Positions 11,907-21,753 of a stretch of 64,000 nt of DNA are shown here, one piece after another. The notes beneath the pieces are model-generated. The model saw nothing but the letters and a program-made list of their open reading frames with translations. It was not told where the DNA came from and made no database searches. Made by a program: the position numbers and the translations under genes. The stretch lies in NCBI RefSeq assembly GCF_023898315.1, contig NC_064622.1:81299887-81363886 (forward strand), in the 5' to 3' direction. The DNA comes from Schistocerca nitens. Lineage: Eukaryota; Arthropoda; Insecta; Orthoptera; Acrididae. Each line of letters begins with the position of its first letter. Within the stretch, counting starts at the first letter, position 1.

Positions 11907-12166
11907 CAAACACAAAGTAGTGGAAAGGTTATGTTGCCAACACTACAAAACACAAACCGCAACACATGCTTAGAAGTACAAAAACAAACAGAATACAGTG
12001 GTGTGCATAAAAGTGTGTCGTGAAAATCATAAGAAATGCATACTGCTGCAGAAAAACAAAAAATTAGAACAAAATTATCAGAGTCTAGCGCAGGAAAACG
12101 ATGATGTGCTGGCAAACGACATTTTCCAATGCAAGCGAGAAATCAAGAAGAGATCATCGTAAGTAC

Positions 12167-12365
12167 AAAATGGTTCAAATGGCTCTGAGCACTATGGGAC
12201 TTAATATCTGAGGTCATCAGTCCCCTAGACTTAGAACTACTTAAACCTAACTAACCTAAGGACATCACACACATCCATGCGCGAGGCAGGATTCGAACCT
12301 GCGGCCGTAGCAGCAGCGCGGTTCCGGACTGAAGGGCCTAGAACCGTTCGGCCACAGCGGCCGGC
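12167..12365 (-). repeat. SINE family 1, minus orientation
   Basis: Reverse orientation of the family at 11709. It starts with the tail TGGTTCAAATGGCTCTGAGC and ends with the tRNA-like head GGCCACAGCGGCCGGC. The reverse-complement B box is at about 12292-12302. Confidence 0.85.
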
Positions 12366-12404
12366 TACAGTGATCTGATGGCAACCTTTGTCACCACCGC
12401 CAAC

Positions 12405-12950
12405 GCCGTTGGATTTACTAAAGAAGTGCCAAACATAAATCAGAAAACAGGAATGATGTTTGATTGTGAACCATTTATTGAGATGAAATCTATACAAATT
12501 CTCCCCTGAATTAATCCCTCTTACGACGCAATCTGACTTTGTTTACGTGAATCCACTGTGAGGTCCAACTCTACTCAAATGGAATCAGCTACGACCAAGT
12601 GCGTCACGAACTGTGGTTCACGGAGAACAAGGAACTGTGAATATCATGTAACAGCCCTACGCCGGTGCAGCAATACTGCACCTTGATTCAGACGGCAGCA
12701 GAAAACGGCGCGCTGTTGGCAATGAGCGGCGCACTGCGGCAGCTGTAATATTCTGACGGGTCGACGAAAACTTGCAAACTATGTGGACTGGCTTTCTGAT
12801 TATTAGAACGCCGGAAATTTCCCTCTCAGAGCCCTGAAATCCCGGCAGATTTCAGTGTGTGACGCACCCATTCGCTGGCCAGGCCGAACAATTTGACTCA
12901 CAGGCACGACAGCGCATGCTAGAATTGTCAAACTTCAGATGGCAGACACA
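12405..12950 (+). repeat. repeat block B (empty-site copy of block A)
   Basis: Collinear with 5642-5981 plus 9762-9962 but with no CR1 insertion: the sequence runs GCGGCAGCTGTAATATTCTG straight through. Same orientation as block A, with point differences and small indels throughout. No coding capacity recognised. It shows the pre-insertion state of block A. Confidence 0.8.
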
Positions 12951-13976
12951 GGTTGAGTAGGTTCACCCTCAAGATATACTATATGTCCGAGATGATATGT
13001 AGTTCCAATCTCGGTACAGTTGGAAAATGCCACTGGCTCTCAGTCCACCACAAGTTGCAGACCACAACTCTCACCCACTTGGGAAAGACCTGACGTTCTC
13101 CACATGGTGTGGATCAGAAGACGAAGAAGGCAAAGAATCACAATCACTTTCCAACAAGCGTCGGTACGGGATTTGAATTAACAGAAAAAGCCGCCTCCAC
13201 GTTGTACAAACCAATCGAACTATCCTCTACTCATTTGAATCTCTCCTCTTGACTGTTCTGCTGGCCTGGTAGCCAATCCAGACGCAGCACCGAAGCTCCC
13301 GTGCTGGGTGAGCAAACCTGTGCTTTGCATATCCTGAGAGAAGCCAATCAGCGATTCAGAATCACTCTTGTCTGAAAAACGAAGATTTTAGACTAGGGAG
13401 GCGTCGTTCTCACAGTAAGCATGGCCATGTTTTGGCAAAAAGTGTCTACCTAGACGGAACCACAGTCCCTCGTTTATGGAGAGATCTAATCTTTCAAGGT
13501 CAAACATTTCCAATTTCTGAAAGAAGACTATTCAGCTTTCCAGACAGTCACACCCGTGAAATATATGTTTTTTTCCGCTCGCTAAAAGAAACTGGCGACT
13601 TTCTGGCGTAGGGGAGTTACAGTCTTGCCTCCACTAAACACATGCACCAGCCACTCTGTTCATATCATTCCAGCTTCTAACATGAGAATGCTTGTAGCAT
13701 GCTACAAGCCTATTCTGAGTAAGCCTACTGGACTCTACACCCATCTGGAACATTGTATTCGTGCCGAGGTTTCACTGTACAATTTTTGTCCCGCAAACTT
13801 CCCTCCATTACTATAACGACAATTCCTTGATGTCACAGAATGTGTCCTATAAGCCAATCCCTTTTTCTTACTGCCAGCAAATATCGTAAGCAGTAGACTC
13901 AGTTTGCATCTGATGATGACGGTGTCTAAGGCAATGAAAACAGTCATGTGCCAATAAAAATACTGTCAATTCGAGA
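12951..13976. other. unassigned interval
   Basis: No protein motif found. The last ~70 bases include a possible decayed hammerhead-type motif (13903-13950), listed separately. Confidence 0.45.
13903..13950 (+). ncRNA. possible decayed hammerhead-ribozyme-like motif
   Basis: CTGATGA at 13910-13916 and GAAA at 13936-13939 frame a potential stem II (TGAC with GGCA, one mismatch). GTC at 13943-13945 would be the cleavage triplet. Flanking TGCAT and ATGTG could pair as stem I with two G-U wobbles. Stem III would be almost absent, as reported for Penelope-like element hammerheads. The motif is short, so chance occurrence is possible. Confidence 0.3.
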
Positions 13977-13989
13977 CAGAGAATTCTTA

Positions 13990-14188
13990 AAAATGGTTCA
14001 AATGGCTCTGAGCACTATGGGACTCAACTGCTGAGGTCATTAGTCCCCTAGAACTTAGAACTAGTTAAACCTAACTAACCTAAGGACATCACAAACATCC
14101 ATGCCCGAGGCAGGATTCGAACCTGCGACCGTAGCGGTCTTGCGGTTCCAGACTGCAGCGCCTTTAACCGCACGGCCACTTCGGCCGG
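13990..14188 (-). repeat. SINE family 1, minus orientation, with 13-bp target duplication
   Basis: CAGAGAATTCTTA occurs at 13977-13989 and again at 14189-14201. The element starts with the tail AATGGTTCAAATGGCTCTGA and ends with the reverse-complement head CTTCGGCCGGC. The perfect duplication marks a clean LINE-mediated insertion. Confidence 0.9.
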
Positions 14189-14439
14189 CAGAGAATTCTT
14201 ATTTTGCTTAAAGTTCTTAAGTTCAAAACTAATGCAAATGATAGTTTGCAGAGCTCACAGTGGCCTCAAGAGTTGTCATTTCATAGCAAATTGGATAGTG
14301 GAGGCTTGGATCAAATGATCTCTTGGTCAGACATCTGGCAATGTGTTGTTCCAGCTTGCACAGAAAAGTCCAACGACTATAGTAAACAAAATTCCACCTT
14401 TGTCACAATTTCTTTTACTAATAATTAATAAAAAAAATA

Positions 14440-14545
14440 TGTAGGTTGCAGTAGTTATATGGAGATGAAGAGGCTTGCTCAGGATAGAGGGGAAAGCTGC
14501 ATCAAACCAGCGTTCGGACTGACGACCAAAAGAAGAACAACAATA
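14440..14545 (+). repeat. RTE-like 3' terminus (severely 5'-truncated)
   Basis: It resembles the last ~100 bases of the RTE copy at 45541-45641: GTAGGTTGCAGTAG, GGAGATGAAGAGGCTTGC, GCATCAAACCAG, then an AAC-rich tail. Only the C-terminal codons and tail remain. Confidence 0.7.
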
Positions 14546-15019
14546 ATGCTTTTGGTTTAATCCTCTTTATTTTGGCTTTTTAGTTACAATTGCATTGCAT
14601 AGGTAACGTACTAGCCACAAAATTCTAGTCTGGGCGTGCCACCAAGAAGCACAGCACCATGAGTCCATGTATTGAGCGTGCGTACAACGTGCTGTATCGC
14701 TGCCAAAAGCTAATCCTGTTAAATAGTGTATCTGTACAGCCGTCAGGTATAGAACCGACAACCAAATGCGCTCTAGAACCACTGTAGATGTGTGTATCTC
14801 TTTGGCACTGATACTCCTTCGATTCTCTTCCAGCTCTGTCACTTCTTTTCAAAAATACCTGTGTTCATTTTCATAAATTAGCTAATCACATGTTTCCCAC
14901 TCTGCATACAGGTGACTGTGTAATATTTACATTATTAATAACATTTAATAACGTGTGAAGTACATAAAATCTGCAATGTTCAGTGCAGGAATGTGATACG
15001 TATAAAAATATCTGTAAAC
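14546..15019. other. unassigned interval
   Basis: No gene or recognised repeat. It ends at the TA target dinucleotide of the Tc1-like element. Confidence 0.5.
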
Positions 15020-15021
15020 TA

Positions 15022-16443
15022 CACTCCTGGAAATTGAAATAAGAACACCGTGAATTCATTGTCCCAGGAAGGGGAAACTTTATTGACACATTCCTGGGGT
15101 CAGATACATCACATGATCACACTGACAGAACCACAGGCACATAGACACAGGCAACAGAGCATGCACGATGTCGGCACTAGTACAGTGTATATCCACCTTT
15201 CGCAGCAATGCAGGCTGCTATTCTCCCACGGAGACGATCGTAGAGATGCTGGATGTAGTCCTGTGGAACGGCTTGCCATGCCATTTCCACCTGGCGCCTC
15301 AGTTGGACCAGCGTTCGTGCTGGACGTGCAGACCGCGTGAGACGACGCTTCATCCAGTCCCAAACATGCTCAATGGGGGACAGATCCGGAGATCTTGCTG
15401 GCCAGGGTAGTTGACTTACACCTTCTAGAGCACGTTGGGTGGCACGGGATACATGCGGACGTGCATTGTCCTGTTGGAACAGCAAGTTCCCTTGCCGGTC
15501 TAGGAATGGTAGAACGATGGGTTCGATGACGGTTTGGATGTACCGTGCACTATTCAGTGTCCCCTCGACGATCACCAGTGGTGTACGGCCAGTGTAGGAG
15601 ATCGCTCCCCACACCATGATGCCGGGTGTTGGCCCTGTGTGCCTCGGTCGTATGCAGTCCTGATTGTGGCGCTCACCTGCACGGCGCCAAACACGCATAC
15701 GACCATCATTGGCACCAAGGCAGAAGCGACTCTCATCGCTGAAGACGACACGTCTCCATTCGTCCCTCCATTCACGCCTGTCGCGACACCACTGGAGGCG
15801 GGCTGCACGATGTTGGGGCGTGAGCGGAAGACGGCCTAACGGTGTGCGGGACCGTAGCCCAGCTTCATGGAGACGGTTGCGAATGGTCCTCGCCGATACC
15901 CCAGGAGCAACAGTGTCCCTAATTTGCTGGGAAGTGGCGGTGCGGTCCCCTACGGCACTGCGTAGGATCCTACGGTCTTGGCGTGCATCCGTGCGTCGCT
16001 GCGGTCCGGTCCCAGGTCGACGGGCACGTGCACCTTCTGCCGACCACTGGCGACAACATCGATGTACTGTGGAGACCTCACGTCCCACGTGTTGAGCAAT
16101 TCGGCGGTACGTCCACCCGGCCTCCCGCATGCCCACTATACGCCCTCGCTCAAAGTCCGTCAACTGCACATACGGTTCACGTCCACGCTGTCGCGGCATG
16201 CTACCAGTGTTAAAGACTGCGATGGAGCTCCGTATGCCACGGCAAACTGGCTGACACTGACGGCGGCGGTGCACAAATGCTGCGCAGCTAGCGCCATTCG
16301 ACGGCCAACACCGCGGTTCCTGGTGTGTCCGCTGTGCCGTGCGTGTGATCATTGCTTGTACAGCCCTCTCGCAGTGTCCGGAGCAAGTATGGTGGGTCTG
16401 ACACACCGGTGTCAATGTGTTCTTTTTTCCATTTCCAGGAGTG
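15022..16443 (-). mobile_element. structurally complete Tc1-like DNA transposon
   Basis: The 1422-bp element is flanked by TA at 15020-15021 and 16444-16445. The terminal inverted repeats are about 27 bp: the left end reads CACTCCTGGAAATTGAAAT and the reverse complement of the right end reads CACTCCTGGAAATGGAAAA, both followed by AAGAACAC. It carries one long minus-strand transposase frame. Length, target site, TIRs and a full-length ORF all fit a recently active Tc1/mariner element. Confidence 0.92.
15177..16199 (-). CDS. Tc1-like transposase, intact 340-aa frame
   Basis: The enzyme would bind the inverted ends, excise the element and reinsert it at TA. I start at 16199 (MPRQRGREPYVQLTDFERGR) because 340 aa is the usual length and the helix-turn-helix follows directly. 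The frame is open 72 codons further upstream, almost to the TIR. Residues about 12-55 and 68-120 form two helix-turn-helix segments, separated by a basic linker (RRPGTGPQRRT). The catalytic triad is visible as FSDESRF (D155), FQQDNARPH (D244) and SPIEHVWD (E277). By my count 32 residues lie between D244 and E277, against 34 in classical Tc1. No internal stop or frameshift is seen, so the frame could be functional. Codon use is notably GC-rich against AT-rich flanks. Confidence 0.92.
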   Translation of the reverse strand: MPRQRGREPYVQLTDFERGRIVGMREAGWTYRRIAQHVGREVSTVHRCCRQWSAEGARARRPGTGPQRRTDARQDRRILRSAVGDRTATSQQIRDTVAPGVSARTIRNRLHEAGLRSRTPLGRLPLTPQHRAARLQWCRDRREWRDEWRRVVFSDESRFCLGANDGRMRVWRRAGERHNQDCIRPRHTGPTPGIMVWGAISYTGRTPLVIVEGTLNSARYIQTVIEPIVLPFLDRQGNLLFQQDNARPHVSRATQRALEGVSQLPWPARSPDLSPIEHVWDWMKRRLTRSARPARTLVQLRRQVEMAWQAVPQDYIQHLYDRLRGRIAACIAAKGGYTLY

Positions 16444-16499
16444 TATTTAATGTTTGCGGATGCGTAGCTGTAATAGATTAAAAATTATCTTATGCATTT

Positions 16500-16656
16500 C
16501 CGTGTACAAATATAAGATTGCATGACTTTTTTTACAAATTTAGTATAAACACTTAAATGAAAATGTATTTAAAATTTTTCACTTGTTCGACACCCTTTGG
16601 GAACCATTTAACCTAAGATCTGTTGAAGCAATATTACTTCTTTTAGGTATTTTTGT
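16500..16656. other. AT-rich spacer
   Basis: No feature recognised between the Tc1-like element and the next SINE duplication. Confidence 0.5.
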
Positions 16657-16668
16657 TTTTATGACATG

Positions 16669-16875
16669 GTTCAAAAAATGGTTCAAATGGCTCTGAGCAC
16701 TATGGGACTCAACATCTTAGGTCATAAGTCCCCTAGAACTTAGAACTACTTAAACCTAACTAACCTAAGGACATCACACACACCCATGCCCGAGGCAGGA
16801 TTCGAACCTGCGACCGTAGCAGTCCCGCGGTTCCGGACTGCAGCGCCAGAACCGCTAGACCACCGCGGCCGGCCC
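16669..16875 (-). repeat. SINE family 1, minus orientation, 12-bp target duplication
   Basis: TTTTATGACATG is present at 16657-16668 and 16876-16887. The tail CAAATGGCTCTGAGCACTAT starts the element; the head ends ACCGCGGCCGGCC. Confidence 0.9.
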
Positions 16876-17366
16876 TTTTATGACATGTTCTTCACCTTCC
16901 CTCTGTGAATACGTAGAACTTCTATGTTTAAGGTGTATCCTGTTATCTAACTCTTCAGCTATACTGAACATCCTACCATTTCTTGATTATGCTTCGACAT
17001 CTGAAATACTACTAAATAATACGAACATTGAATTCAGAGTATATATTAGTGTCAACTGTATTCACAATGTCACAACGAGCCCAATTTTGATTTGTTCCAG
17101 AGTGCACGGCTGGCGAAACTAAGCGGGAAAGCTGCAAATTGTGCACGTGTTCCGCGACTGGAGTGTGGGTCTGTCCAGGTAAGGGAGATATAAATGAAAA
17201 GCACAGTATTGTGGATGTTCTAAAAAATTAAGTTATCTCGTTAACCGGTTCTTGACTTACAGGTACATCATCACACTAACTATCGTGGTCAAAGACTGTA
17301 CACTGCTGCTGAGTAACACTGAAAGAGATTTTCTTTATTCTGGGACCTGCAGATTAGAATTAGTAG

Positions 17367-17566
17367 CCGGCCGTGGTGGCCAAGCGGTTAAAGGCGCTAC
17401 AGCCTGGAACCGCGCGACCGCTACGGTCGCAGGTTCGAATCCTGCCTCGGGCATGGATGTGTGTGATGTCCTTAGGTTAGTTAGGTTTAAGTAGTTCTAA
17501 GTTCTAGGGGACTGATGACCTTAGAAGTTAAGTTCCATAGTGCTCAGAGCCATTTGAACCATTTTT
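17367..17566 (+). repeat. SINE family 1, plus orientation, 10-bp target duplication
   Basis: GAATTAGTAG lies at 17357-17366 and 17567-17576. The head has GTGGCCAAGCGGTTAAAGGC, the variable-arm hairpin and GGTTCGAATCC; the tail ends GAACCATTTTT. Confidence 0.9.
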
Positions 17567-17704
17567 GAATTAGTAGATCATATGCTGCCTGATTTTTATT
17601 TTTGTGTATAAGGCAATTACGGTTTTATTGCCTTCATCAGTGCATCTGCAAACAATCGTATTTATTTATATTTTACATAATGTATAGCTTATAAAAGTTT
17701 TTTA

Positions 17705-18913
17705 CACTGGAGAGTCAAAGAAACTGTTACACCTGCCTACTGTCGTGTAGGGCCTATGAGAGCAAGGAGACCTGCCTCAACACGACGTGGCATGGACTCT
17801 ACTAATGTCTGAAGTAGAGCTTGAGGGAATTGACACCATGAATGCTGCAGGGCTGTCCGTCCGTGAGTACGAGGGGGTGGAGATATCTTCTGAACAGCAC
17901 GTTGCAAGGCATCCCAGATATGCTCAATAATGTTCATGTCTGGGGAGTTTGGTGGCCAGCGGAAGTGTTTAAACGCAGAAGAGTGTTCCTGGAGCCACTC
18001 TGTAGTCATTATGGATGTGAGGGTTGTAGAATTGTCTGCTGGAATTGCCCAAGTCCGTCAGAATTCACCTACGGACATGAATGGATGCAGGTAGCCAGAC
18101 AAGATGCTTACGTACGTGTCACCTGTCAGAGTCGTATCCAGACGTATCATGGGTCCCACATCACTCCAACTGCACACGCCCCGCACCATTGCATAGGCTC
18201 CACCAGCTTGAACAGTCCCCTGCTGACAATGAGGGTCCATGGATTTATGAGTTTTCCTCCATACCCGTACATGTCCATCCGTTCGATACAATCTGAAACG
18301 GGACTCGTCCGGTCAGACAACGTCTTTCCGGTTATCAGCAGTCCAATGTCGTTTAGACGGGACCAGGCGAGGCATAAAGCTTTGCGTTGTGCAGCCATCA
18401 ATGTTACATGAGTGGGCCTTCGGCTCCGAAATCCGATATCGATTATATATATTTGAATGGTTCGCACACTCACTCTTCTTCATGGCCCAGCATTCAAATC
18501 TACAGCAGTTTGCGGAGGGGATGCACTTCTGTCACGTTGAACTATTCTTTTCGGCCGTAGTTGGTCCCGTTCTTGCAGGATCTTTATGCGGACGCAGCGA
18601 TGTCGAAGATTTGATGTTTTACCGTATTCCTGATATTCACGGTACCCTCGTGAAATGGCCGTACAAGAAAATCCCCACTTCATCGCTACCTCAGAGATGC
18701 TGTGTCCCATCGCTTGTGCTCCGACTGTAACACCACGTTCAAACTCACTAAAATCTTCATAATCTGCCGTTATAGCAGCAGTAGCCGATCTAACAACTGC
18801 ACCAGACACTTGTCTTATATGAGCGTTGTCGACCACAGCGCCGTATTCTGCATGTTTACGTATCTCTGTATTTGAATACCCATGCCTACACCAGTTCCTT
18901 TGGTGCTTGAGTG
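17705..18913 (-). mobile_element. degenerate Tc1-like transposon, second family
   Basis: TA at 17703-17704 and 18914-18915 flanks ends that pair as inverted repeats. The left end reads CACTGGAGAGTCAAAGAAACT; the reverse complement of the right end reads CACTCAAGCACCAAAGGAACT. Transposase fragments lie on the minus strand. The spacer and TIRs are more diverged than those of the element at 15022. Confidence 0.85.
17737..18836 (-). pseudogene. Tc1-like transposase, frameshifted
   Basis: The minus-strand frames in order are as follows. 18836-18480 holds an N-terminal helix-turn-helix region (FERGVTVGAQAMGHSISEVA). 18473-18147 holds a middle region with RRPTHVTLMAAQRKA. 18291-18058 holds GHVRVWRK and GDTYVSILSGYLHPF. 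18009-17737 holds FRWPPNSPDMNIIEHIWDAL, which includes the third catalytic Glu. At least three frame changes break the protein. It is distinct in sequence from the intact transposase at 15177-16199. Confidence 0.8.
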
Positions 18914-18915
18914 TA

Positions 18916-19146
18916 AATTGAATGTTGTGCTCATGGCCTGACGCTGTAAACGGACGTACACCAACTTTGAATAAACTATTGCTGCTGTCCGTAGTTGTTC
19001 GATCTAATGTTTATCCGGTAACATTTTGAAATTTTTTCGATAAGACGAGTATGTTTTTCATTATTTTGACAGTCGTAGAAATTAAAAGTTTGACAGCTAG
19101 TTGTATGTTCAAAGATATTTATGTTGTTGCGGGTCGTGTATCTATG
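18916..19146. other. AT-rich flank of the Copia element
   Basis: No feature recognised. The sequence continues at 24933 once the Copia element is set aside. Confidence 0.5.
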
Positions 19147-19151
19147 GAACC

Positions 19152-19366
19152 TGTTGGAATTGTGTGAACAATATATTCCATGCGTGTCGGTGCAAAGTGC
19201 ACTGTGTAAAATAGACCTCTTTGGCATTGTCTAATACTCTTTGTGTGCGCTAATTATTCTGTTGTGTTCGCTGTAAATTTTTTTGTTCTTGAATGTGCAA
19301 ATATAGTTATTAGTAAAATGTACTTTTTTTCTCCTTAATACTTATTCAGCTGCGCAAATTCCAATA
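19152..19366 (+). repeat. Copia 5' LTR
   Basis: It begins TGTTGGAATTGTGTGAACAA and ends CAAATTCCAATA. It would carry the promoter and start of transcription, but I cannot place a TATA box with confidence. It matches 24712-24927 closely, with about 10 differences including a 1-base indel near the end. Confidence 0.95.
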
Positions 19367-19382
19367 GGTTATGGGCCCAGGC
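19367..19382 (+). promoter_or_regulatory. Copia primer-binding site, complementary to internal initiator tRNA-Met
   Basis: GGTTATGGGCCCAG directly after the LTR is complementary to the anticodon-side internal segment (CTGGGCCCATAACC) of initiator tRNA-Met, not to a tRNA 3' end. Drosophila copia is known to prime from a cut half of that tRNA. The match here is 14 bases by eye. Confidence 0.85.
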
Positions 19383-19543
19383 TGCATTTGGAATAAGTAT
19401 ATCAATAAAATAGTAGGGAGAAAGTACTGGAAAAGTTCCAATTTACGTGAAGTGCGAGTTATCCTTACAAGACGATCGCAATTTTTTTTCCGCATTATTT
19501 TTCGGTGTTCTTTACGGCAATAAAAAGCAAGTTACCGTTAAGA

Positions 19544-20329
19544 ATGAGTGCGTCACAAATTCCACAGATTGAAAGACTTATAGGTCGCGAAAACTATGCA
19601 ACCTGGAAGTTCGCAGTAGAAGCGTATTTACGTTTAGACGACCTATGGGACGTGGTAGATGGGACAATGAAATCCACAGATCAGAATTATTCAAGTAAAG
19701 ATAGGAAAGCAAAATCAAAATTGATATTACTGATTGATTCGGTGAATTATGTTCACATTGAAAAAGCTGCCACAACGAAAGAAGTCTGGGACAATTTACG
19801 AAGTGCATTCGAGGATGGTGGTCTTACGAGAAAAGTAGGATTATTACGCGAGTTACTTACCACTCGTCTGGACAAATGTAAGAGTGTAGACGAATACGTT
19901 AACAAAATAAAAACCACGTCGAACCGACTGAGAAACATTAGATTCGAGATCGCTGACGAATGGATAGGAACATTGCTGTTGGCAGGACTGCCCGAAAGCT
20001 GTGCACCTATGATTATGGGACTTGAAAGCTCGGGTATACCAATCACAGGCGACAGTGTTAAGGTGAAAATCCTGGAGGACGTAAAGAGTGCTCCAAGCTG
20101 TTGTACATTGGAGAAGGAAGGTGCGTCTGCTCGCTACTCAAAAAACAATAAGAAGAAACCGGTGAGGTGCTATAAATGTCAAAAGATGGGACATATTGCG
20201 TCTCAGTGCAAAGAAAAAGTAAGCCCAAGATCAGACACTCAGCAAAAGAGGTATGTTACTTATAGCCCAGAGAGAAGGACCAATAACAAAGACACTCTCA
20301 TGTTTTTATTCTTTTGGTGGGATGAGTAA
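19544..20329 (+). CDS. Copia Gag (nucleocapsid polyprotein) portion
   Basis: The structural protein that packages the element RNA. I start at the ATG at 19544 (MSASQIPQIERLIGRENY); an upstream GTG is in frame but implausible. The usual copia gag domain follows (YATWKFAVEAYL, LWDVVDG, KEVWDNL, GLPESCAPMIMGL). A CCHC zinc knuckle CYKCQKMGHIASQC lies at about residues 209-222. The frame ends at 20329 while the protease frame is already open from 20253. The change of frame falls near a T run (20301-20305), so a single-base indel probably broke an originally continuous gag-pol. A programmed shift is possible but less likely for this group. Confidence 0.88.
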   Translation: MSASQIPQIERLIGRENYATWKFAVEAYLRLDDLWDVVDGTMKSTDQNYSSKDRKAKSKLILLIDSVNYVHIEKAATTKEVWDNLRSAFEDGGLTRKVGLLRELLTTRLDKCKSVDEYVNKIKTTSNRLRNIRFEIADEWIGTLLLAGLPESCAPMIMGLESSGIPITGDSVKVKILEDVKSAPSCCTLEKEGASARYSKNNKKKPVRCYKCQKMGHIASQCKEKVSPRSDTQQKRYVTYSPERRTNNKDTLMFLFFWWDE

Positions 20330-20705
20330 TCGTGATATGGAATGGATTTTAGACTCAGGTGCATCTGTGTATAATGTTAAAGATAAATCACTTCTTTATG
20401 ACATCAAAGATAAGACTCATATGGGAATATCTACTGTTGATGGCAACAAGCTCCAGTGTCACCTGGCTGGGAAAGTAGACCTACATGTAAGTGTAAATGG
20501 TGAATCAGATATGGTTACAGCACACAATGTTCATTATGTGAAAAATGTGGCAACTAACCTGCTGTCTGTAGGGGAAATTGTCAAGAAAGGAAATACAGTC
20601 ACTTTTGACATGCAGGGTGCAAGAGTAATCAGTGAAAGTGGTGAAGTTATAGCTACATCAAGTAACGAAAGGGGTATTTTTAAGTTGGATACCATGAACC
20701 ATGAA
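20292..20705 (+). pseudogene. Copia protease region, cut by the RTE insertion
   Basis: WILDSGASVYNVKDKSL contains the aspartic protease DSG active site (about 20344-20395). It is followed by the typical copia stretch HNVHYVKNVATNLLSVGEIV and FDMQGARVISESGEVI. The frame differs from gag. It runs to KLDTMNH at about 20700, where RTE leader sequence takes over. The corresponding downstream coding resumes at about 21754 in the same frame. Confidence 0.85.
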
Positions 20706-21753
20706 CCATGGACCTTGCCGTTGGTGGGGAGGCTTGCGTGCCTCAGCGATACAGATAGCCGTACCGTAGGTACAACCACAACAGAGGGGTATCTGTTGAG
20801 AGGCCAGACAAACGTGTGGTTCCTGAAGAGGGGCAGCAGCCTTTTCAGTAGTTGCAAGGGCAACAGTCTGGATGATTGACTGATCTGGCCTTGTAACAAT
20901 AACCAAAACGGCCTTGCTGTGCTGGTACTGCGAACGGCTGAAAGCAAGGGGAAACTACGGCCGTAATTTTTCCCGAGGGCATGCAGCTTTACTGTATGAT
21001 TAAATGATGATGGCGTCCTCTTGGGTAAAATATTCCGGAGGTAAAATATTCCCCAATTCGGATCTCCGGGCGGGGACTACTCAAGAGGACGTCGTTATCA
21101 GGAGAAAGAAAACTGGCGTTCTACGGATCGGAGAGTGGAATGTCAGGTCCCTTAATCGGGCAGGTAGGTTAGAAAATTTGAAAAGGGAAATGGATAGGTT
21201 AAAGTTAGATATAACGGGAATTAGTGAAGTTCGGTGGCAGGAGGAACAAGACTTCTGGTCAGGTGACTACAGGGTTATAAACACAAAGTCAAATAGGGGT
21301 AATGCAGGAGTAGGTTTAATAATGAATAGGAAAATAGGAAAATAGGAACGCGGGTAAGCTACTACAAACAGCTTAGTGTACGCATTATTGTGGCCAAGAT
21401 AGATACGAAGCCCACACCTACTACAGTAGTACAAGTTTATATGCCAACTAGCTCTGCAGATGACGAAGAATTTGAAGAAATGTATGATGAAATAAAAGAA
21501 ATTATTCAGATAGTGAAGGGAGACGAAAATTTAATAGTCATGGGTGACTGGAATTCGAGTGTAGGAAAAGGGAGAGAAGGAAACGTAGTAGGTGAATATG
21601 GATTGGGGCTAAGAAATGAAAGAGGAAGCTGCCTGGTAGAATTTTGCACAGAGCACAACTTAATACTGGGAGATGAAGAAGCTTGCACAGGATAGAGTAG
21701 CATGGAGAGCTGCATCAAACCAGTCTCAGGACTGAAGACCACAACAACAACAA
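20706..21753 (+). mobile_element. RTE-like retrotransposon copy, internally deleted, inserted in Copia
   Basis: It starts with leader sequence (CTTGCCGTTGGTGGGGAGG, about 20713), longer at the 5' end than the copy at 42529, and ends with the shared 3' terminus and ACA tail (21731-21753). Between about 21666 and 21671 it jumps from the endonuclease region straight to the last ~100 bases, losing about 2.2 kb relative to the 42.5-kb copy. Short ACCAT repeats on both sides are a possible target duplication. Near-identical stretches with the 42.5-kb copy indicate a young family. Confidence 0.88.
21004..21695 (+). pseudogene. RTE endonuclease domain remnant
   Basis: From the ATG at 21004 the frame reads IGEWNVRSLNRAGRLENL and ISEVRWQEEQDFWSGDYRV, the AP endonuclease N-terminal half with its metal-binding Asn and Glu. 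It stops at 21345 after a small duplication of AATAGGAAA. The domain then continues in another frame (21390-21695: VVQVYMPTSSADDEEFEEMY, VMGDWNSSVGKG). The reverse transcriptase is deleted. No function is possible. Confidence 0.85.

Noticed and set aside
16200-16415. 72-codon N-terminal extension of the Tc1-like transposase
   Set aside because: It runs almost to the terminal inverted repeat and has no transposase motif; starting at 16199 gives the usual length.
17590-17660. Second hammerhead-like core on the minus strand (CTGATGA with GTAA)
   Set aside because: The GAAA core is mutated and no cleavage triplet or stem I could be placed.
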